This document shows positions 24,361-32,416 of a stretch of DNA of 49,075 nucleotides, piece by piece. Each line of letters starts with the position of its first letter. Position 1 is the stretch's first letter. The position numbers and the translations under genes were made by a program. The stretch is from Bacillota bacterium (GTDB lineage: Bacteria > Bacillota > Sulfobacillia > Symbiobacteriales > ZC4RG38): the NCBI GenBank assembly GCA_021890795.1, contig JAKKUO010000012.1, positions 1-49,075 on the forward strand. Direction: 5' to 3'. The notes below the pieces were generated by a model. It made no database searches. It was not told the DNA's origin and worked only from the letters and a program-made list of their open reading frames with translations.

Positions 24361-25257
24361 CTAGCCGCCCGCCGACGTCCCCGTCGGCCGGCCGCCGGCG
24401 GCGGCAAAGTCCACCACCGCGGCGAAGTCCTCGTCGCCCCGGCCGGCGGCCTCCGCATCCCGGTAAACCCCCAGGGCGCTCCGGGCCGCCGGCACCGGCA
24501 GGCCGACCCGCTGGCTCTCGGCCAGAGCCAACTCCAGGTCCTTGCGCATCAGGCGCAGGTAGAAGTGAGCCGGCTGGAAGGTACCGGTGCGCAGGTTCTC
24601 CACCTTCCGCTCCAGGATGGGGGCGCCGAAGGGCCCCTGGCGAATCAGCTCCAGCATCTGCCCCCGATCCAGGCCGAGCCGCTCCGCCAGCCCCAGCCCC
24701 TCCCCCAGGAGTGCCAGATAGGACCCGGTCAGCATGTTGCTGACGATCTTCGCCGCCGCGCCTTGGCCGGCCACCCCCATGTGGTGGATCGCCCGGCCCA
24801 TAACGGAGAGGATCGGCCGGACCTCCTCCAGCACCTCCCGGTCGCCGCCCACCAGGAAGACCAGTTCGCCGGCCTCCGCCTGGGGCACGCTGCCCAGCAC
24901 CGGGGCGTCAAGGAACCGGACCCCATAGCCTGCGGCCTGGGCCGCCAGCTCCCGGGCCGCGGTGGGGCCGATGGTGGAGGAATCGATCCAGATCGCCCCC
25001 CGGGCCGCACCGGCCAGCAGCCCGTCAGGGCCACCGGCTACCCCCCGGACCGCGTCGGGGTCTGCCAGCATAGTGATGATGATGCCGCAACCGGCCACCG
25101 CCTCCCGGGGCGTGGCGGCCTGCCGGGCGCCTTCGGCCACCAGCGGCGCGGCCCGCTCCGGGGTGCGGTTCCAGACCGTCAGCCGATACCCGGCCCGGAT
25201 GAGGTTCCGGGCCATGGGCGCGCCCATGGCGCCCAGTCCGAGAAAGGCGATCTGCAC
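24361..25257 (-). CDS. NAD(P)-dependent beta-hydroxyacid dehydrogenase family oxidoreductase
   Basis: A 298-residue enzyme of the 3-hydroxyisobutyrate / tartronate-semialdehyde reductase family. The Rossmann motif is FLGLGAMGAPMARNLIRAG, followed by VWNRTPERA, the substrate-binding block DAPVLGSVPQAEAGELVFLVGG (DAPVSGG in most members), and the catalytic-lysine helix GQGAAAKIVSNMLTGSYLALLGEGLGLAE. The DAPVLGSV variant is seen in some glyoxylate/succinic-semialdehyde reductase-like members. The GTG start follows GGAAGGAGGG. The substrate is not clear, and no pathway genes are adjacent. Confidence 0.88.
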   Translation of the reverse strand: MQIAFLGLGAMGAPMARNLIRAGYRLTVWNRTPERAAPLVAEGARQAATPREAVAGCGIIITMLADPDAVRGVAGGPDGLLAGAARGAIWIDSSTIGPTAARELAAQAAGYGVRFLDAPVLGSVPQAEAGELVFLVGGDREVLEEVRPILSVMGRAIHHMGVAGQGAAAKIVSNMLTGSYLALLGEGLGLAERLGLDRGQMLELIRQGPFGAPILERKVENLRTGTFQPAHFYLRLMRKDLELALAESQRVGLPVPAARSALGVYRDAEAAGRGDEDFAAVVDFAAAGGRPTGTSAGG

Positions 25258-25370
25258 AGGAGACCCTCCTTCCAGGATCCCATCTCGCACCGAATCGGTT
25301 CCCAGGGCTTCCCTCCGGCTCCGCTCCCGGGGCCTCCGCTCCCCGGACCCGTGCCTCACGCCGACCCGCT

Positions 25371-26138
25371 TCACCCGTTCCGGGGGCGGCCCCGGACCAC
25401 CCGGCGGAGCCGCTCCTTTCCGACGAGCAGGAGAAAGCCGGCCAGGGGCGGCAGGGAGCGCCGGAACCGGCCGAAGCGGACGATCCGGTAAAGCCATTCC
25501 AGGTTGGCCCGGATCATCCACCGGGGCGCCCGGGGGGTTCTGCCGCTCCAGGCGTCGATGGTGCCCCCCACCCCGATGCAGACCGGCACCTGCAGCTGAG
25601 CCAGGTACCGGGCGAGCCACCGCTCCTGCTTCGGAAACCCGAGGCCGCACAGGAGGATCTGGGGCTGGGCGGCCCGGACCGCCGCGATCACCTCCCGGTC
25701 CGCCTCCGGGTTAAAGTGCCGCCAGTACCCGTCCCGATAACCGGCCACCACCAGGTGGGGATACCGCTCCGCCACCCGGCTGGCCGCAGCCGCCACCGAG
25801 TCCGCGGTGGCACCGAGGAGAAAGACCCGGGTGCCGGCCGGAGCCCGGCGAAGGAGCCCTTCCGCCAGCTCCACCCCCGCCACCTTCTCCGGCACCGGGT
25901 CCCCCAGGATTCGGGAGGCCAGGACCACCCCGGCGCCGTCGGCCACCGCCAGGTCCGCCCGGTTCAGCAGCTCCCGCACCTCCGGGTCCCGGGCGGCGGC
26001 GTATAGGAACTCGCTGTTGGGGGTGACCACCAGGTGGGGCCGGCCGGACCGGAGGAACTCGAGGCAGCGGTCCACCGCCTGGTCCAGGGTCAGCCGGTCG
26101 ATCCGCACCCCCAGGATGGAGACCACGTCGCGGCTCAC
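25371..26138 (-). CDS. tagA: WecG/TagA/CpsF-family glycosyltransferase
   Basis: A 255-residue glycosyltransferase (GT26) that in the TagA type adds N-acetylmannosamine to undecaprenyl-diphospho-GlcNAc. Typical are VVTPNSEFLYAAARDPEVRE, NRADLAVADGAGVVLASRIL, FLLGATADSVAAA, LLCGLGFPKQERWLAR and IGVGGTIDAWSG. The C-terminal basic, amphipathic part (YRIVRFGRFRRSLPPLAGF) is the membrane-contact region. The ATG overlaps the csaB stop by four bases. In this operon it likely starts the linkage unit of a secondary cell-wall polysaccharide. Confidence 0.92.
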   Translation of the reverse strand: MSRDVVSILGVRIDRLTLDQAVDRCLEFLRSGRPHLVVTPNSEFLYAAARDPEVRELLNRADLAVADGAGVVLASRILGDPVPEKVAGVELAEGLLRRAPAGTRVFLLGATADSVAAAASRVAERYPHLVVAGYRDGYWRHFNPEADREVIAAVRAAQPQILLCGLGFPKQERWLARYLAQLQVPVCIGVGGTIDAWSGRTPRAPRWMIRANLEWLYRIVRFGRFRRSLPPLAGFLLLVGKERLRRVVRGRPRNG

Positions 26139-27241
26139 TGGGACCGCCTCCGCTCCGTCAGTTCCACCGCCAGCCGAGCGTTCTCCCGGGACCGCTCCCG
26201 GAGGATGGCCAGGATGCGGGCCATCCGGGCTCGGGTCTCCTCCCGGGTCTCCCAGGCGGCCCGGGCTGCAGCTACCAGGGTGTCGGGGTCGAGGTGCCGG
26301 GTGCTGCCCGCGGGGGCGGTGCCGAGCTGCCGCAGGAAGGCGTCGATCTTCGGATCGTAGGAGAGGCCCACCAGCGGCACCCCGGCCATCGCGGCGAAGA
26401 CCAGGGCGTGGTACCGCATCCCGATGAGCAGGTCACAGGCCGCCACCGCGTCCAGGGTCTCCCGGTAGGTCCAGTCCTCGCCCCGGACCACCGTGGCTGG
26501 AGCCGTCATCTGCCGGGCCACCGCCTCCGCCGCACCCGGGTCCGCGGTGGGCTGCATCGGCAGGAAGACCACGTGGGCGTTGAGTTCCGCCGCCAGCCGG
26601 TCCAGGGCCTGGGCGAGCCCCTTCTGCGCCCTCTCCTCCCACTCCTTCCAGGGCCGGACCGACACACCGATCAGGGTGCGGCTCGCCGGCACCCCCGCGG
26701 CGGTAAGGAGCCGTCGCCCCGCCTCCCGGTCACCGGGGGGCAGGGCCAGGGCCGCATCCGCGGTCACCGCGACCGGCGGCCGGGTCACCCCGAGCCGCCG
26801 GAGCAGTTCCGCCGACTCCGGGTCCCGGACGGTGATCCGGGCCACCCGGTTGGCCACCAGCCGGACCAGGACCTTACCCAGCACCCCCCGGATGGGCCCG
26901 ACGCCCTGGGCGTAGAACATCACCGGCTTTCGCCGGAGGAGGGCCATCGCCACCACCCCGAGGTAGTACGGGATGGACTTGGTGCTGGTCACGTCCTGGA
27001 GGAGGCTGCCCCCGCCGGAGAGGACCAGGTCTGCCTGCCCCACCGCAGCCCAGGCCGCCCGGATCCGGTTCCGGGAGATCGCCTCCACCCCGTGGACCCG
27101 CCGGGTTTCCTCCGCCCGACCGGAGATCACCGTGAAAACAGCCTCCGGCTCCCGTTCCCGTATGGCGTGGATCATTCCTGCGAGGATGGCTTCATCCCCT
27201 GCGTTGCGAAAGCCGTAGTAGCCGGAGACCAGGATTCTCAT
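26135..27241 (-). CDS. csaB: Polysaccharide pyruvyl transferase CsaB
   Basis: A 368-residue transferase of the CsaB type, which adds ketal pyruvate to secondary cell-wall polysaccharide so that SLH-domain S-layer proteins can bind (known for the family). Family landmarks are LVSGYYGFRNAGDEAILAGM at the N-terminus, LVLSGGGSLLQDVTSTKSI, MFYAQGVGPI, RDPESAELLRRLGV, VFLPMQPT and IGMRYHALVFAAMAGVPLVG. It is preceded by two DUF5693 proteins, its frequent neighbours, with overlapping stop/start codons. No SLH protein lies in the window. Confidence 0.95.
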   Translation of the reverse strand: MRILVSGYYGFRNAGDEAILAGMIHAIREREPEAVFTVISGRAEETRRVHGVEAISRNRIRAAWAAVGQADLVLSGGGSLLQDVTSTKSIPYYLGVVAMALLRRKPVMFYAQGVGPIRGVLGKVLVRLVANRVARITVRDPESAELLRRLGVTRPPVAVTADAALALPPGDREAGRRLLTAAGVPASRTLIGVSVRPWKEWEERAQKGLAQALDRLAAELNAHVVFLPMQPTADPGAAEAVARQMTAPATVVRGEDWTYRETLDAVAACDLLIGMRYHALVFAAMAGVPLVGLSYDPKIDAFLRQLGTAPAGSTRHLDPDTLVAAARAAWETREETRARMARILAILRERSRENARLAVELTERRRSQ

Positions 27242-29364
27242 GGCCGGGAGGACCCCTTTCTGCCCGCTTCCGCCTTTCCCCCCGCCTCCAGCCAGCGGAG
27301 CAGCATCAGGGCCGCTCCGGCCACCACCAGGCCCACCAGCCCGCCCAGCCAGAACCCGTGCACCGTCCGGAGCAGGCTGATGGCCCAGGGGGTGCGCAGG
27401 TGGGAAAAGGTGTTGACGATGGACGACCCCCCGGTCATGGCCGCCAGCAGCAGGGGTAGGATCCAGCCCCGGTATCCCCGGACCGCGGCGACCACCGCCA
27501 GGGCCAGAGCCGGGTAGGCCACCGCGAACTCCTTGGTCCGGGGACGGGCGATGAGGAGCCGCTCCAGGGCCGCCCGCATCTCCAGCTCCAGTTCAGAGAC
27601 CGGCACCACCGGGAAGTTCCCCGACCGCTGCACGTAGTAGAAGATCGCGACCAGCCCCAGGAAGCCGAGGATTACGTGCCGGAAGCGAACCGACTGCCCC
27701 AGGAGGTCCCAGACCTCCAGGAGCACCTGCCGGGCCACCTCGACGGGGTGGCCGGTCCGGTCCAGGGTGAGGTAGGAGAAGGCGACCAGGGCCAGGGGCG
27801 CCACCAGGCTCAGCTTGACCCCCCGGAAGTAGTCAAACTCCAGCAGGTACCGGATATCCCCCAGCATCCCGGCCACCAGCAGTCCCCCGACCAGGGAGAT
27901 CCCCGTCAGGGTGGCGAAGGCCGCGAGCCCCTCCCGCCAGAGGCTCCGCCCCGCCAGGGGGTTGACCCCCCCGGGACGCAGCACGTCATACCGGGCTGAC
28001 GCCCGCCACCGGACCAGGAGCCGGGTCCCCGCCAGGGTCGGGAAGATCACCGCGGTGGCCAGGGCCAGGGCCTGGGCCCCGGTCCGGGGCGCAACGTAGA
28101 CCAGGCCGAAGCTCCCCAGGCTCCCCAACAGGGCCAGGAGCAGAAGAAACCGCTGCCGGAAGGGCCAGGTCATCCCCAGCCAGAGCACCCCGGCCCCCAC
28201 CGGGGCGAGGCCGATCAGCCCCCGCTGCCACCAGGGGGTGTGGTAGGCCGTGTAGAGGCCCGGCTCCCCGGGCGCAAAGCCCAGGTCCCGAAGGCGCTCC
28301 ACCAGGAGCCGGAGGTACTTCAGGTTAGTCTCCACCACCGTCAGCCCCGGGTCCTGCCAGACCCGGAGGGGCCGGAGATAGAGCATCCGGATGTTCCGCT
28401 CCAGCACTGCCCGGGTCATCTTCTCCACCCCGTCGTGGGGCAGGTACTTGTCCAACTCCTTCTGGGTCATGGAATAGACCCGGGCCACCCGGTAGTCCAG
28501 CGCCGGGGCCAGCACCTCCTGCCCCTCCGCCTGGGTGAAGCCAAGCTGGCTGGGGTCTTCCACCATCCCCAGGATATACCCCCGGCGCTGCATCTCGGCA
28601 ACGGTGGTGGCAAAGACCTCCGGCCGGTCCGGCCGCCACCCCGGCAGCACCCTGGCACCAAAAAGGATCACCCGCGCGTCCGGGGCCAGGGTCTCGATCT
28701 CCCGGAAGAGGGTCCGGACCCCCTCCTCCGTCCCCCCGGGCATCGCCCGGGGCCGGGGCACCGGGCGGAGCCCAACCCGCCGGGCCAGTTCAAAGTCTGC
28801 CGGGTCGAAACCCGCACCGGTAATCTCCAGCACCTCCGGGGTGACGGTGAGCTCGATCACCCCCACCCCGGGCTCCCCCGGCTCCGGCGGGAGCAGCCGC
28901 ACCCGCTCCGGGCCCAGCCGATCCACCAGCGCCCGGTAGAGCCGATCCCGGGCCTCCGGGGAGGTGGGCAGAAGGTACGTGGCCCCGTCGTCCAGGAGGC
29001 CGGAGGCCGCCAGCCGGCTCAGCAGCGGGTCCGGCCGCCCCGCCGCGGCCATCGCGGCCAGGTCCTGCCGCAGTTCCGCCCCCCGGCGCACCGCCGCCAG
29101 GCCCTTGACCTCCAGGGCCTCCAGGTCCATCTCCGGTATCGCCAGGGAGGTGGCCCCGGCTTCCTTCAGCTCCGAGAGCAGCCGTTCCAGGGGGTACCCC
29201 TCCTGCCGGGCCAGGGCCCGGTAAGAGGGCAGGTCCAGTACCAGGTCTACCTGGCGGCTGGCCCCCTCCGCCTGCCACCGCTGCCAGAGCACGGGGGCCG
29301 CCGCCAGGAGGCCCAGGGCGATGAGCCCCAGGGCCAGGGCATCGATCCACCGTCCCTTACCCAT
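27238..29364 (-). CDS. DUF5693 membrane protein (second copy)
   Basis: A 708-residue membrane protein of the DUF5693 family. After an N-terminal helix comes a large extracytoplasmic domain of about 370 residues (VDLVLDLPSYRALARQEGY, MVEDPSQLGFTQAEGQEVL, RNIRMLYLRPL), then about eight membrane helices, ending with LRTVHGFWLGGLVGLVVAG. The family sits beside csaB in many Firmicutes, with unknown function; export or anchoring of the wall polysaccharide is a reasonable guess. The ATG at 29364 follows GGAGGG by six bases and overlaps the end of the upstream paralogue. It shares the layout of that paralogue but is clearly diverged. Confidence 0.85.
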   Translation of the reverse strand: MGKGRWIDALALGLIALGLLAAAPVLWQRWQAEGASRQVDLVLDLPSYRALARQEGYPLERLLSELKEAGATSLAIPEMDLEALEVKGLAAVRRGAELRQDLAAMAAAGRPDPLLSRLAASGLLDDGATYLLPTSPEARDRLYRALVDRLGPERVRLLPPEPGEPGVGVIELTVTPEVLEITGAGFDPADFELARRVGLRPVPRPRAMPGGTEEGVRTLFREIETLAPDARVILFGARVLPGWRPDRPEVFATTVAEMQRRGYILGMVEDPSQLGFTQAEGQEVLAPALDYRVARVYSMTQKELDKYLPHDGVEKMTRAVLERNIRMLYLRPLRVWQDPGLTVVETNLKYLRLLVERLRDLGFAPGEPGLYTAYHTPWWQRGLIGLAPVGAGVLWLGMTWPFRQRFLLLLALLGSLGSFGLVYVAPRTGAQALALATAVIFPTLAGTRLLVRWRASARYDVLRPGGVNPLAGRSLWREGLAAFATLTGISLVGGLLVAGMLGDIRYLLEFDYFRGVKLSLVAPLALVAFSYLTLDRTGHPVEVARQVLLEVWDLLGQSVRFRHVILGFLGLVAIFYYVQRSGNFPVVPVSELELEMRAALERLLIARPRTKEFAVAYPALALAVVAAVRGYRGWILPLLLAAMTGGSSIVNTFSHLRTPWAISLLRTVHGFWLGGLVGLVVAGAALMLLRWLEAGGKAEAGRKGSSRP

Positions 29365-31474
29365 CTGCATCCCTCCGGAGCCGGCCAGCCAGGTGTACGA
29401 GGGCGAGGAGCCCAACCCCCACCAGCGCCCCGAGCCAGAGGCCGTGGATCGTCCGCAGGAGGGTCAGGCCCGGGGGCACGTGGGCGTGGGAGAAGGAGTT
29501 GGCCACCGAGGCAGCCGCGACCGAGCCGGCCGCCACCCCGGCCAGCCCCCAGGTCCGGCGCCCCCGCCGCAGCAGGTAGGCCGCCAGGAAGAGGGCCGGG
29601 TAGCCCACCATGAACTCCTTGAACCGGGGCCGGGCGTAAAGGGTCCGCTCCAGCAGCGCCCGGATCTGGAGCTCCAGGGGGCTCACCGCCTGCACCCGCA
29701 CCCCACCCACCTCCGCGCCCGCGTACTCGCTGCGGAGGAGGAGGAGCGCCACGGCCACCAGGCCGGCCAGGCTCAGGCCCACGCCCCGGAAATCCAGGGT
29801 CCGGTCCAGCCACGCCCGGGCCTCCCGGAGGAGCCGCTCCCGGCGCTGCCAGGCCCAGTAGGCCAGGAAGACCGCCACCGGGGCCAAGAGTTCCACCTTC
29901 ACCCCCCGGAAGAGGTCCACTTCCAGCCAGAACCGCCGGTCCGCCAGCAGGCCCTGGATCAGGAGACCGGCTGCGATTCCGTAGAGGGCCAGCCGCAGGC
30001 TGAGCCGCAGCCCCAGGAGGGCATCGGCCCGGAGGCTCCGATCCAGGGCCCGCTCCCCCAGCTTGCCCACCAGGGCTGCGGACCGAATCTGCTCGTCCAA
30101 CCCCCGGGAAGCGGCGGAGATGACCCCCAGGCCCGGCAGGGTGACCGCAACCAGAAAGGCCGCGGCCTGTACCCCTGCGGGGTGGATCAGCACCAGGGCC
30201 GGCACCCCCGCCAGAAGGGCTGCAGACCCCACGGCAGCCAGGGCCACCTGCCAGGCCGGCGCGTCCGGCCCCGGCGCCCAGAACCGGTAGCCCAGAGCCA
30301 GGGCGCCCGCGGCCGCGGCCAGCCCCATCGCCGCCAGAGCCCACCGGGGCGGGCTGAAGGGCGCGGCGGGGGCCGCAGGCCCGGGGAAGAAGCCGTAGGC
30401 ATTGAGGCTATCGACAAACCGGCGGAGGGCCCCGGTCATGGTCCGGACATCCTGCTCCCCATCCCCGGAAAGCACGAAGGCCTGGAAGACGAAGAAGCGG
30501 ATGTTCCGGTCCTTCACCGCGGTCACCCAGTCCTCCACCCGGTCGGCGTAGCTCACCCCGTAGGCCTTCACCGCCCGGTTCCCGAGCCGGTTGACCAACT
30601 CTGCCATGCCCGCGGGCATAGCCGGTCCGATCCCGGACCGGTTCCGCCACAGGGCCAGGGTCGCCCCCTGCTCCGCCAGGAGCCGGGCGGTCTCCCCGAT
30701 CCGGTCCGGGTAGCCCGGGACCTGAGCCCCCGCCACCCAGACCAGGCCCGGGGGCCCGGGCAGCCGGAGCAGCGCCTCCAGGTCTGCCGGCCGCCAGGGC
30801 GGTGTCCCTTCCTGTCCCCACCGCTGGCTGACCGCGTAGGCCACCCGCAGCCCATGCCGCTGGGCCGCCTCCACGTCCGCAGGGAGGATCCCCAGGGGCA
30901 TACCCATCAGCCCCTCCCAGGGGGCCGCTCCCGGCCCGAGCTCGGCTCGGACCCCGAGGACGGTCACCGGGGCCCCGGCGCCCTCCTGGACCGGCACCCG
31001 GCGGACCCGGTGCGCCCCCAGCCGGGCCGCCAGCATCCGCTCCAGCCAGTCCGCCAGAGCCGGGTTCCGGCGGACCACCACGTAGACCTCGTCCAGGAGC
31101 AGCTCCTCCGGCGGCACCAGGGGCCGCCCGCCGGCGACGCCTCTGGCGGCCAGGGCCCGGCCCCGGAAGACCGCGACCTCCACCGGGAAGCTCTCGGGAT
31201 ACCCGGTCTGACCCATGGTCAGGAGGTCGCCCAGGGTCTTCTCCCGGAGCAACAAGGTGGTCCCCCCGGCCGCCCGGAACTCCTCCAGCAATCGGTCGTA
31301 GGGATAGCCCTGGCGCGCGGCAAACCAGCGGGCGGAGCCGTCATCCAGGGCGATCTCCACCGCCGGGCCGTTCGGAGGCCGCACCCACAGCACCCAGCCA
31401 GCTGCGGCCAGGCCCACCAGCACCAGCAACAGCAGCAGCCGACGCACTCGCCATCCGGCCCCTCCCCGGGCCAC
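29357..31474 (-). CDS. DUF5693 membrane protein (first copy)
   Basis: A 705-residue paralogue of the following gene: N-terminal helix (LLLLLVLVGLAAAGWVLWV), an extracytoplasmic domain (EIALDDGSARWFAARQGYPY, LLREKTLGDLLTMGQTGYP, KDRNIRFFVFQAF), about eight helices in the C-terminal half, and the final block LLRTIHGLWLGALVGVGLLA. The two copies share the GYP motif near residue 60, the VDLFRGVKVELLAP/YFRGVKLSLVAP segment and FKEFMVGYPAL/TKEFAVAYPAL. The GTG at 31474 is a tentative start with no strong ribosome site; a GTG further downstream is possible. It opens the envelope operon. Confidence 0.8.
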   Translation of the reverse strand: MARGGAGWRVRRLLLLLVLVGLAAAGWVLWVRPPNGPAVEIALDDGSARWFAARQGYPYDRLLEEFRAAGGTTLLLREKTLGDLLTMGQTGYPESFPVEVAVFRGRALAARGVAGGRPLVPPEELLLDEVYVVVRRNPALADWLERMLAARLGAHRVRRVPVQEGAGAPVTVLGVRAELGPGAAPWEGLMGMPLGILPADVEAAQRHGLRVAYAVSQRWGQEGTPPWRPADLEALLRLPGPPGLVWVAGAQVPGYPDRIGETARLLAEQGATLALWRNRSGIGPAMPAGMAELVNRLGNRAVKAYGVSYADRVEDWVTAVKDRNIRFFVFQAFVLSGDGEQDVRTMTGALRRFVDSLNAYGFFPGPAAPAAPFSPPRWALAAMGLAAAAGALALGYRFWAPGPDAPAWQVALAAVGSAALLAGVPALVLIHPAGVQAAAFLVAVTLPGLGVISAASRGLDEQIRSAALVGKLGERALDRSLRADALLGLRLSLRLALYGIAAGLLIQGLLADRRFWLEVDLFRGVKVELLAPVAVFLAYWAWQRRERLLREARAWLDRTLDFRGVGLSLAGLVAVALLLLRSEYAGAEVGGVRVQAVSPLELQIRALLERTLYARPRFKEFMVGYPALFLAAYLLRRGRRTWGLAGVAAGSVAAASVANSFSHAHVPPGLTLLRTIHGLWLGALVGVGLLALVHLAGRLRRDADG

Positions 31475-31550
31475 GTCCGTTCCGTTTTCCCCGCCCGAAA
31501 AGGCTGTCACGGTCCCGGTTCGGCGGGGAGCCCGTTCCGCGATCCTCCTT

Positions 31551-31556
31551 ATTGTA
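31551..31556 (-). promoter_or_regulatory. Promoter of the DUF5693-csaB-tagA operon (extended -10)
   Basis: On the minus strand TGCTACAAT forms an extended -10, directly followed by AAGGAGG. It overlaps the end of the next upstream gene (stop at 31575) closely. No good -35 is seen. Confidence 0.55.
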
Positions 31557-31574
31557 GCACACCGCCCGGCAGGC

Positions 31575-32168
31575 CTACTGCACCACATAGCCTCCTCGGA
31601 CCATCAGCACCGCCGCCGTCTTGGCCCGGACCCCCCGGCCGTCCGACCGGGGCACCACCAGGAGGTGGTTCAGCGGCACCGGCGCGCCCTGGGCCAGGTC
31701 CACCCCCGCGGTCACGTCGGAGAGGCCGCCGCCGGGCCCGGCGATGATCGTCGCCTCTCCAGCCCGGAGGATCACCTCCGTGCCCCCGTCTGCCCAGAGG
31801 GTCTGGCCCGGCTGGAGGTTGACCACCTGGAACCGGGGAGGCTCCGGCGGCCGCAGCAGGGCCAGGGCCGACCCAATCTGCTGCTGGACGTAAGGTTGGA
31901 CCTGCTCCGTCTGGAACCGCTCCAGCCGCTGGTCCAGGGCCGCGCTGACCTGCTGCCCCACCGCCTTGGCCACCTGCTGGGCCAGTTCCTTGTCTACGTA
32001 AGTCCGGACGAACTCATCCACATAGCTCTTGGAGACCAGCGGATCCTCCGGCGAGCCCGGCTCCACCCCGCTGGCCCGGACCCGGGTCCCCAGGAAAAAC
32101 CCGCCACCGGCCAGCAGGGCGCCGGCCAGGATGGCGGCCACCACTCTGCGCCGATCCCTCGTGTCCAT
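31575..32168 (-). CDS. Conserved membrane-anchored hypothetical protein
   Basis: A 197-residue protein with an N-terminal membrane anchor or signal (VVAAILAGALLAGGGFFLGT), the segment DPLVSKSYVDEFVRTYVDKE, a Gln-rich helical middle, and a conserved C-terminal half: VVNLQPGQTLWADGGTEVIL, RAGEATIIAGPGGGLSDVTA, VPLNHLLVVPRSDGRG, VMVRGGYVV. This C-terminal pattern recurs in uncharacterised exported proteins of Firmicutes, often beside envelope genes. The ATG at 32168 is chosen because AGGAGG is about ten bases upstream. It lies divergent to the subtilase and upstream of the csaB operon. Function unknown. Confidence 0.8.
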   Translation of the reverse strand: MDTRDRRRVVAAILAGALLAGGGFFLGTRVRASGVEPGSPEDPLVSKSYVDEFVRTYVDKELAQQVAKAVGQQVSAALDQRLERFQTEQVQPYVQQQIGSALALLRPPEPPRFQVVNLQPGQTLWADGGTEVILRAGEATIIAGPGGGLSDVTAGVDLAQGAPVPLNHLLVVPRSDGRGVRAKTAAVLMVRGGYVVQ

Positions 32169-32416
32169 TGAATCCGTTCCTCCTAAGGCCTTTCGTCCTG
32201 CCATGGATTGCTTCGCCCATTTACTTTTTGGATTAGCCACCGGACCGGCAGGTTCCTGGTATAGGCAAACGATTCCAGCCTCCCCGGGTTTCGCTGTAGG
32301 TAAAAAATATGCTCATAGCAGGATCTTCTGTATTTCCCGTCGAATGCCGCAGTACCGGGAGACCCCCAGGAAGGCGGGGAGAAACCCCGGAAAAACCAGT
32401 CGGGGAGTGGGAAGGC
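32169..32416. other. Divergent intergenic region without a gene
   Basis: This 248-bp gap separates the hypothetical protein (-) from the subtilase (+). It contains an AT-rich stretch around 32300-32330 (GGTAAAAAATATG), the most AT-rich patch nearby, and a short imperfect palindrome CAGGTTCCTG (32249-32258). I see no convincing -35/-10 pair and no riboswitch I can name, though promoters for both neighbours must lie here. Confidence 0.5.

Noticed and set aside
32229-32330. Possible riboswitch between the hypothetical protein and the subtilase
   Set aside because: Short pieces such as CCAGGAACCTGCC and GGCAAAC recall cobalamin or c-di-GMP riboswitches, but the remaining conserved elements and helices are missing.
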